Position numbers and translations under genes: made by a program
Part shown: one piece after another, positions 58,331 through 64,000 of the stretch
How positions within the stretch are numbered: position 1 is the first letter of the stretch
How the letters are laid out: every line of letters starts with the position of its first letter
Notes under the pieces: generated by a model
Database searches by the model: none
What the model was told of the DNA's origin: nothing
The model's input: only the letters and a program-made list of their open reading frames with translations
Assembly (NCBI GenBank): GCA_021151525.1
Contig: JAGKXD010000008.1
Span: 6,218-70,217, forward strand
DNA from: Cellvibrionaceae bacterium
GTDB taxonomy: Bacteria > Pseudomonadota > Gammaproteobacteria > Pseudomonadales > Cellvibrionaceae
Length of the DNA: 64,000 bases
Direction of reading: 5' to 3'

Positions 58331-60184
58331 ATGGCTATGGAATTGGGTTCGCGTCGATTTGTGAAAAGAATGTGCAAACTGCTATTCATCGGTTTGCTGT
58401 TTTGGGGACGCCTCTGTAGTGCGGGCGCACTAAATTTTGATGATGTGCCGAGCGATGCGCAGGAGTTTTTACCGGTTGAGCAAGCATTTGTCTTCAGTTC
58501 TCGATTGGAGTCTGGCGAGCTGATGCTGGAATGGACAATTGCCCCGAATTATTACCTTTACCAAGATCGAATTCATGTACTGAGCGACGAGCAGGCAGAA
58601 CTGCCCTTGGTGTTTGATCGTGCCGCTGACATCAAAAATGACCCTAACTTTGGTCAAGTAAAGGTTTTTCACGATCACCTGCAGGTGAAAACGCGGTTTA
58701 ACTCACGTAAGTCTATCAACATCTCCTATCAAGGTTGCTCCCAAGCGGGGCTTTGCTACCCAGTACAAGCCTTCAGCATCAATGCCTCCGGCCAATTAGA
58801 TGCTGCACTTGCTCCGCCTTCGTCAGCGTTTCAAGCGCCTGTGCAACAAGCCAAAGCCCTTACGCCTGAAAAGCCCTTGGAGTCTGCTGGCGGCATTGCA
58901 GATTTTCTGCGTACAACGGGCTTTTGGGGGATTATCGGAACCTTCTTGATTTTGGGTATAGGTCTTTCACTCACACCTTGTGTACTGCCGATGGTGCCGA
59001 TTTTGTCGGGCATTATTGCTGGGCAAGGAGAGCGTTTAAGTGCGCAGCGCGGCTTGTTACTCGCAGGCGCTTATGTGGTGGGAATGTCGATTAGTTATGC
59101 CTTAGCAGGCGTTGCTGTTGGCTACTTCGGCGCAAGTGCCAATGTCAGTGCGTGGTTGCAAAACCCGTGGGTCTTGTCGGTATTTGCAGGCATTTTTGTG
59201 ATGCTCGCGCTTGCCATGTTTGGCTTTTACGAGCTGCAATTGCCCTCCGGCATCATGAATAAACTCAATGGCCTTAACCAAAGCCAGCAGGGTGGGCGCT
59301 TGTTCGGCGTGGCAATCATGGGCGTGCTGTCGGCCTTGGTGGTGTCGCCCTGCGTTTCAGCGCCCTTGGCGGGAGCGCTGATTTATATCAGCACCACGGG
59401 CGATGCCTTGCTCGGCGGTCTAGCCTTGTTCGCCTTGGGTTTGGGGATGGGCGTGCCGCTGCTACTGATTGGTGCTGGCGGTGGTGCGCTGGTTCCGCGT
59501 GCGGGTGCGTGGATGCTCGCCGTAAAATCTTGCTTCGGCGTACTCCTGCTCGCCGTTGCCTTATGGATGCTTAGCCGCTTTGTTCCGGGCTCATTGATGC
59601 TGGTATTGTGGGCGCTGCTGCTGTTGGGTTGCGGCCTTGCCCTTGGGGCTTTTGAGCGCGCGGAGGGCATTCGTATTGTTTGGCGCTCACTCGGCATGGC
59701 GTGTGTTTTTTGGGCGAGCCTGCAATTAATCGGCGTAGCCACGGGTGCGACCAATCCCTTGCAGCCGCTTGAAAAGTTTGGCGCGGCGAGTGTTGGGTCA
59801 AATGCACAGGCGCTGTCAAAAAAGGCTGAATTAGCTTTCATCAAAGTCACAACTAATGCGCAGCTGCAGGCCTTGCTTGACCAAGCGCGCAGCCAATCCA
59901 AACCGGTGATGATTGACTACTACGCCGACTGGTGCACGGCCTGTTTAGAAATGGCTCACACAACCTTTACCGACACACGTCTTGCGCAAGCCAATAGCCT
60001 CATGGTGCAAGTAGACATTACCCAAAACACACCAGAATCTATTGCGCTTTTAAAGCGGTTTGGGCTGTTTGCGCCGCCGTCGCTGGTGTTTTTTAACAGC
60101 GCTGGAGAGCAGCAGAAAAATTTAACGGTGATGGGTGAGGTAGGTGCTGAAGCTCTGTTGGGAAAACTGTCGCAGTTGCAGTGA
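58331..60184 (+). CDS. dsbD: thiol:disulfide interchange protein DsbD
   Basis: This 617-aa protein (615 if ATG 58337 is used) carries electrons from cytoplasmic thioredoxin to periplasmic thiol proteins. A signal sequence precedes the alpha domain (about 35-155; Tyr-Gln-Gly-Cys-Ser-Gln-Ala-Gly-Leu-Cys-Tyr). Eight membrane helices (about 200-470) hold the buried cysteines in Leu-Thr-Pro-Cys-Val-Leu-Pro-Met-Val-Pro and Val-Val-Ser-Pro-Cys-Val-Ser-Ala-Pro-Leu. The C-terminal thioredoxin-like gamma domain has Trp-Cys-Thr-Ala-Cys-Leu. All six cysteines are present. It is divergent from the TlpA cluster and probably reduces TlpA. Confidence 0.95.
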   Translation: MAMELGSRRFVKRMCKLLFIGLLFWGRLCSAGALNFDDVPSDAQEFLPVEQAFVFSSRLESGELMLEWTIAPNYYLYQDRIHVLSDEQAELPLVFDRAADIKNDPNFGQVKVFHDHLQVKTRFNSRKSINISYQGCSQAGLCYPVQAFSINASGQLDAALAPPSSAFQAPVQQAKALTPEKPLESAGGIADFLRTTGFWGIIGTFLILGIGLSLTPCVLPMVPILSGIIAGQGERLSAQRGLLLAGAYVVGMSISYALAGVAVGYFGASANVSAWLQNPWVLSVFAGIFVMLALAMFGFYELQLPSGIMNKLNGLNQSQQGGRLFGVAIMGVLSALVVSPCVSAPLAGALIYISTTGDALLGGLALFALGLGMGVPLLLIGAGGGALVPRAGAWMLAVKSCFGVLLLAVALWMLSRFVPGSLMLVLWALLLLGCGLALGAFERAEGIRIVWRSLGMACVFWASLQLIGVATGATNPLQPLEKFGAASVGSNAQALSKKAELAFIKVTTNAQLQALLDQARSQSKPVMIDYYADWCTACLEMAHTTFTDTRLAQANSLMVQVDITQNTPESIALLKRFGLFAPPSLVFFNSAGEQQKNLTVMGEVGAEALLGKLSQLQ

Positions 60185-60202
60185 AATTAGGTCGCCCACA
60201 AA

Positions 60203-60271
60203 GAGCGAAGCGCATTGCGGGTTTGTGATGCCATTTTGTAGGGCTACTAGTCCCCGTAATGCGCTTCGCTC
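60203..60271. repeat. long inverted repeat between dsbD and the feo operon
   Basis: GAGCGAAGCGCATT (60203-60216) pairs with AATGCGCTTCGCTC (60258-60271), extended inward by CGGG/CCCG with one bulge, around a loop of about 30 nt. It lies between two convergent ends. Sequences of the type GAGCGAAGCGCA with CCCGTA are common as interspersed palindromic repeats in proteobacteria. Confidence 0.65.
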
Positions 60272-60305
60272 CTTACGGGCTACGTCAGCGTCTTAAAGGA
60301 GTAAC

Positions 60306-60470
60306 TTAATGCGTACCTTTTTCTGCCGGATTGCTGCAGGTTTTCGCTGTGCTGCAGCCGCCACAACCTCCGCAAGCGCTCGCTGATTTTTTACCGAAGG
60401 GAAGCCATTGGCGAATCACGTAATAAAACGCTGCCAGTACAATCACGCCAACAATGATTTCTTGCCACAT
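60306..60470 (-). CDS. FeoB-associated Cys-rich membrane protein (54 aa)
   Basis: This small gene starts at ATG 60470 behind GGAGGG and ends at 60306. The 54-aa product opens Met-Trp-Gln-Glu-Ile-Ile-Val-Gly-Val-Ile-Val-Leu (one membrane helix, about 3-19) and then has Ser-Ala-Cys-Gly-Gly-Cys-Gly-Gly-Cys-Ser and one further Cys. That helix plus Cys-cluster layout is typical of the small proteins encoded after feoB. It begins 15 bp past the feoB stop. It may bind iron or assist FeoB in place of FeoC. Confidence 0.85.
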   Translation of the reverse strand: MWQEIIVGVIVLAAFYYVIRQWLPFGKKSASACGGCGGCSTAKTCSNPAEKGTH

Positions 60471-60485
60471 AATGTGCCCTCCAAT

Positions 60486-62360
60486 TTAGACTAACCAGCG
60501 CGCAATGGTGTAGGTGGCCCAAGCCGCAAAGTAGGCTAGGGCGAACAAGTAAATCGCGAAGAAAGCGGTGGATTTTGCAGAGTTAGTTTCGCGGCGAACC
60601 ACGGCAATTGTTGAGATACATTGGGGGGCGTAAACAAACCACGCCAAGTATGCCAAGGCAGTAGGCAGGCTCCAGGATTGTCCCAAGGCCGAGCCTAAGG
60701 CTGCGTCCACATTCTCACCACCAACAGCGTAAACCGTCGCTAGTGCGCTGACCGCCACTTCACGAGCTCCCATCGCAGGAATCAGCGCAATGCACATTTG
60801 CCACGTAAAGCCCAGCGGCGCAAACAGGTATTGCATGAAGTGACCGAGTTGTCCGGCAAAGCTGTATTCAATTGCGGGGCGTGTCGCATCGGCAGGTGCG
60901 CCAGGGAAGGTCACCAAAAACCAGATCACAATCGAAAGCGACAAGATTATCGTCCCCACACGACGCAAGAAAATCCACGCACGTTCTTTCAGTCCCATCA
61001 ACAAATGGTATGCCATAGGCCAGCGGTAACTGGGCAGCTCTAACAGCAAGGGGTAATGCTCGCGAGTTTGGTTGCGGCGCATAATCAGTGCGACCAAGGC
61101 AGCGCTGGCAACGCCCGCAAAATAGAGTGCGAAGAGCGTTAAGCCTTGCAAGTTAAAAATCCCCCACACGGTTTGCTCGGGAATAAACGCGCCAATGATC
61201 AAGGCATAGACGGGCAGGCGTGCAGAGCAAGTCATGAGCGGCGCAATCATAATGGTGATAAAACGCTCGCGCGGATCAGAAATTGTGCGGGTAGACATAA
61301 TGCCGGGAACGGCGCAGGCAAAGCTGGAAAGGAGCGGAATAAATGAGCGCCCAGAGATTCCCAAGCCGCGCATGGGGCGGTCGAGCAGGAAGGCTGCACG
61401 GGTCAGGTAGCCAGTATCTTCTAACACCAAAATGAAGAAAAACAGAATGATAATTTGCGGTAAAAACACTACAACCGCGCCCACGCCTTCAATTAATCCT
61501 TGGATAAGGAAATCTTTTAGCACACCGGCGGGCATATGTTGGCTTACTGATTCGCCCAGCGCATCTTTGCCTTGGTCGATCAGGTCTTTGACTGGTTCGG
61601 CCCAGGCGAATACTGCTTGGAATATCACCAGCAAAATCGCAAAGAGTGCAACTAATCCGAGCACCGGATGCATAACTACAGCATCAAGCCGCTCCTGCCA
61701 ACGCGGTAAATACTCAGGTTGGATAACATTTGCCTGCATGATTTGCTCAATGCGTTGGTAGAGTTCCTCAATGGAATCATCGCGGCTGAGCTCATCAATT
61801 TGGCCGAACGAAAGCGTTTGTGCTCCATCTGCTAGCGGATTTTGGGCATGATTGGCGGCGAAGTCGGCGAGCTGTTTGCGCAGCTCATCAGTACCTTGGC
61901 GATTGACGGCTACAGTTTCAATCACGGGAATACCAATATCGCGCGCTAAGCCAGCGGTATTGATGTTAATACCCCGAGCGCGGGCTGCATCCATTTGATT
62001 GAGAGCCAGCAGCATTGGGCGATTGAGGGTTTTCAGTTCCATCACCAAGCGCAAGCCCAAGCGCAAATTGGTGGCATCAATCACCGCAATCAACACATCG
62101 GGTTTGGCTTCGCCGGCAATTTTGCCAAGGATAATATCGCGCGCTACCTGTTCATCGGGGGAGGTCACAAACAGGCTATAAGTGCCTGGCAAATCTAATA
62201 ATTCTGCGGGGTGGGCTAGATCGATTGGACCAGAGCGACGCTCAACAGTAACACCGGGGTAATTGGCAACTTTGGCGCGCGCTCCGGTTAGACGGTTGAA
62301 CAGCGATGTTTTTCCACAGTTGGGGTTGCCAATTAAAGCAAAGCGGATTGGAGCAGGCAT
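60486..62360 (-). CDS. feoB: ferrous iron transporter FeoB
   Basis: This 624-aa inner-membrane Fe2+ transporter has an N-terminal G domain (Gly-Asn-Pro-Asn-Cys-Gly-Lys-Thr-Ser G1, Tyr-Pro-Gly-Val-Thr-Val-Glu-Arg switch I, Asp-Leu-Pro-Gly-Thr-Tyr G3, Asn-Gln-Met-Asp G4). A helical GDI region and the membrane domain with two Gate motifs (Leu-Ser-Ser-Phe-Ala-Cys-Ala-Val-Pro-Gly and the later Gly-Ala-Arg-Glu-Val) follow. It is shorter than E. coli FeoB (773 aa), in the range of compact variants. Its ATG overlaps the feoA stop (ATG/TAA share a base). Confidence 0.96.
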   Translation of the reverse strand: MPAPIRFALIGNPNCGKTSLFNRLTGARAKVANYPGVTVERRSGPIDLAHPAELLDLPGTYSLFVTSPDEQVARDIILGKIAGEAKPDVLIAVIDATNLRLGLRLVMELKTLNRPMLLALNQMDAARARGININTAGLARDIGIPVIETVAVNRQGTDELRKQLADFAANHAQNPLADGAQTLSFGQIDELSRDDSIEELYQRIEQIMQANVIQPEYLPRWQERLDAVVMHPVLGLVALFAILLVIFQAVFAWAEPVKDLIDQGKDALGESVSQHMPAGVLKDFLIQGLIEGVGAVVVFLPQIIILFFFILVLEDTGYLTRAAFLLDRPMRGLGISGRSFIPLLSSFACAVPGIMSTRTISDPRERFITIMIAPLMTCSARLPVYALIIGAFIPEQTVWGIFNLQGLTLFALYFAGVASAALVALIMRRNQTREHYPLLLELPSYRWPMAYHLLMGLKERAWIFLRRVGTIILSLSIVIWFLVTFPGAPADATRPAIEYSFAGQLGHFMQYLFAPLGFTWQMCIALIPAMGAREVAVSALATVYAVGGENVDAALGSALGQSWSLPTALAYLAWFVYAPQCISTIAVVRRETNSAKSTAFFAIYLFALAYFAAWATYTIARWLV

Positions 62361-62689
62361 TAATGGCTTCCTGAAATTAATTCCACGCGAATTTTAGCTG
62401 CCTCGGCGCGACGCAAAGCGAACTTGGTGCCATTAACTTGAACTGCTAAAGGGTCGCTACCTAAGAGTCCAAAGCCAATAACTTTGAGCTGCGCGCCCGG
62501 TAAAAACCCCAGCTCTTTAAGGCGCAAGGTTACGCGTTCATCTTGGGCGCCAAATAGGGCTTGGCTTTGTAAGTCAACAATTCGTACTTGCGCTCCCTTG
62601 CGACATTCATCCAAACCCATAGCTTCAGCGGCGGCTAGTGTCATCTTTGGGCTTGTGGGTAACAGGTTTGGCGCAGCGACAGAATTCAT
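62360..62689 (-). CDS. feoA: FeoA domain protein
   Basis: This protein has 109 aa from ATG 62689. About 30 leading residues precede the SH3-like FeoA core: Val-Thr-Leu-Arg-Leu-Lys-Glu-Leu-Gly-Phe-Leu-Pro-Gly-Ala, Gly-Ser-Asp-Pro-Leu-Ala-Val-Gln-Val-Asn-Gly-Thr-Lys-Phe-Ala-Leu-Arg. It assists FeoB-dependent Fe2+ uptake. A start at 62644 would give the more usual size of about 94 aa but has no ribosome site. Confidence 0.93.
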   Translation of the reverse strand: MNSVAAPNLLPTSPKMTLAAAEAMGLDECRKGAQVRIVDLQSQALFGAQDERVTLRLKELGFLPGAQLKVIGFGLLGSDPLAVQVNGTKFALRRAEAAKIRVELISGSH

Positions 62690-62709
62690 GAAAATGATCT
62701 CTAGGTGCA

Positions 62710-62728
62710 AATGAGAGTGATTACTATA
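62710..62728. promoter_or_regulatory. Fur-box-like site upstream of feoA
   Basis: AATGAGAGTGATTACTATA matches 15 of 19 positions of a common gammaproteobacterial Fur box form (AATGAGAATGATTATCATT). It is 21 bp upstream of the feoA ATG, consistent with repression of the operon by Fur-Fe2+. Confidence 0.5.
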
Positions 62729-62939
62729 TAGGATAAGCTATTTACCCGAAGTCCGCAAATTGAAAGCGCGCAATTTGTACAATTCTTGCGTTTTCTTTGA
62801 CCTAAATAGACTTTGTAGTGAGTTAGCAAAATAAGAGTTTTGCGGCCTAGGCTGCGGGCGTTTGAGCGCTCGTGTTTTTTGCCCCATAATCGCGCCAATT
62901 CCCGCACCCGCCATTAACCTGCGTTTTATAGGAGCGTAT

Positions 62940-63803
62940 ATGCAGTACAACAATCAAGCTGGGGCTTTTAGTGCTATAGCCAAATGGGTAGTGCTACTAG
63001 CGGCCTTAGCAGCAATAGGCGCCATAGGTTATTTCTTAATGGGCGAGGAGGCAAAGCGCCCCCCAAAGCTTCACGAATTGCCAAGCCCGGTAGCGGTTCA
63101 GCCTGCCGTTGCGCCTGAAAATCCTATTGCGACAAAACCGGTTTACGATGAGCCCGTGCCTGTCCCTGTCCCGCAGCCATTGCCCGACTTGGAGCAAAGC
63201 GATGCCCCCGTATTAGCAGCATTAAAAGCGTTAAATATCAATGGATTGGTGGAGATGGTTATCCCTCAAGATATTCTGCGTAAATTCGTGCGCGCTATTG
63301 ATGTTCTGGAGGAGGGGAAGGTTATTACTGAGTATCGTCCAATAGCGTCACCTCAAGGCGCATTTGCGTCCGATTCTTTCAATGTAAAGGTCTCTGGTGG
63401 TGAATTGGGTGAGCAACAAGAGGTGGAGCAATTCCGCGTTAGCCCCAAAAACTACCTGCGCTATACCTTAATCGTGCAAGTAATTTCCGCTTTGGATAGC
63501 GATGCCAGTGTGGCGCTCTACAAGCGTTACTACCCGTTGCTCAACCGCGCCCATCAAGAGCTTGGAACCGGCAAAGGCAATTTTCACTCGGTGCTAATTC
63601 GCGCAATTGATAAGGTGCTAAGCGCGCCTGACGCCAATGGCGAGCTGATTCTGATTCATCCCAAGGTCTACTACGAATTCGCTGATCCTGCGCTGGAAAA
63701 GCTGCCTGAGGCTCACAAATTGATGCTGCGTATGGGGCCGGACAATGCGGAGAAAGTTAAGCTAAGTTTGCGCAATATTCGCGTGAAGTTGCTGCAAAAG
63801 TAA
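62940..63803 (+). CDS. DUF3014 single-span membrane protein
   Basis: This protein has 287 aa from ATG 62940 (GGAG upstream; a longer frame from 62862 overlaps the feo promoter). One membrane helix is at about 15-35, followed by a Pro/Val-rich linker (about 40-75, Pro-Val-Pro-Val-Pro-Val-Pro) and a globular periplasmic domain with Ile-Pro-Gln-Asp-Ile-Leu-Arg-Lys-Phe-Val-Arg and Tyr-Lys-Arg-Tyr-Tyr-Pro-Leu-Leu-Asn-Arg-Ala. This is the DUF3014 pattern; function unknown. The last 197 bp of the window after it contain no feature I can name. Confidence 0.82.
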   Translation: MQYNNQAGAFSAIAKWVVLLAALAAIGAIGYFLMGEEAKRPPKLHELPSPVAVQPAVAPENPIATKPVYDEPVPVPVPQPLPDLEQSDAPVLAALKALNINGLVEMVIPQDILRKFVRAIDVLEEGKVITEYRPIASPQGAFASDSFNVKVSGGELGEQQEVEQFRVSPKNYLRYTLIVQVISALDSDASVALYKRYYPLLNRAHQELGTGKGNFHSVLIRAIDKVLSAPDANGELILIHPKVYYEFADPALEKLPEAHKLMLRMGPDNAEKVKLSLRNIRVKLLQK

Positions 63804-64000
63804 AAAGCCCCCTATTAATCTGCTTGGTAACTGCTCCTGTAATGCGGGCAGTTGCCAAGGTACTGTTCCTCCAATTCGAAATAACTATTTCAGTTCTATT
63901 ACCACGCAAATTCCTGTCGCTTAACTCATTCAGCAAAATAATTATTTGCTGTTTAATCACAGTCAGTCTTTTTAACAAATGTTATCTTATTGAAAAATAA

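Noticed and set aside
1..64000. CRISPR arrays, tRNA or rRNA genes, integrases, transposases, toxin-antitoxin pairs and phage genes
   Set aside because: None of the expected repeats, cloverleafs or protein motifs were found anywhere in the window.

Overview
The window looks like chromosome from a Gram-negative gammaproteobacterium of the Cellvibrio/Cellvibrionales type. This is inferred from moderate GC content, outer-membrane porins, lipoproteins, DsbD, PurE/PurK, RdgC and FeoABC-like genes, secreted glycan-active proteins, and a large chemotaxis operon. No rRNA, tRNA, CRISPR array, integrase or transposase was seen. Two copies of a roughly 280-bp hairpin-rich dispersed repeat are the clearest mobile-looking DNA.

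Layout. 1-5430: the C-terminal end of a secreted protein (possibly a glycosidase), a membrane Ser/Thr kinase with Cys-paired helical repeats and a secreted partner, an AI-2E-type permease and a DEDD exonuclease. 5430-8520: a DnaA-box cluster and ppc (PEP carboxylase). 8535-22311: a divergent chemoreceptor gene and then a complete chemotaxis operon (MCP-cheY-STAS-cheA-cheW-MCP-MCP-cheR-cheD-cheB-receiver/EAL). Its CheA carries an unusual tandem insert resembling the c-di-GMP-binding MshEN/GspE-N motif, and the operon ends with a c-di-GMP phosphodiesterase. 22607-25963: a GH2 glycosidase, a degenerate polysaccharide-deacetylase-like protein and a GyrI-like ligand-binding protein. 26042-29477: a nitrate-type ABC transporter. 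30193-33389: a transglutaminase/TPR lipoprotein, then a PhoB-box-controlled membrane-anchored phosphate-binding/OmpA fusion. 33448-42453: repeat copy A, a STAS-like protein, a GST, purEK, a beta-propeller orphan, a LysR/SDR divergent pair, and a DUF4956-VTC-porin operon. 42915-52044: a lipoprotein ApbE, a SulP permease, a small lipoprotein, a DUF4105 protein, rdgC, repeat copy B, fklB and a second AI-2E permease.

53044-60184 is the most coherent candidate for an under-described system. A TlpA thioredoxin, a DUF4266 lipoprotein, a DUF3570 outer-membrane protein, an ApbE flavin transferase and a QseB/QseC-like two-component system run in one direction, with dsbD divergent. The DUF3570 protein carries a textbook ApbE flavinylation motif (D-S-L-T-G-A-T). 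The shared promoter region holds two PmrA/QseB-type boxes, one placed correctly against a -10 element. The simplest model is a self-regulated, envelope-located flavoprotein redox system supplied with reductant by TlpA/DsbD.

60306-62728 is a feoA-feoB-small Cys-rich protein operon with a Fur-box-like site; a DUF3014 protein ends the window.

Functions are assigned from motifs, gene order and family memory; no database search was possible.
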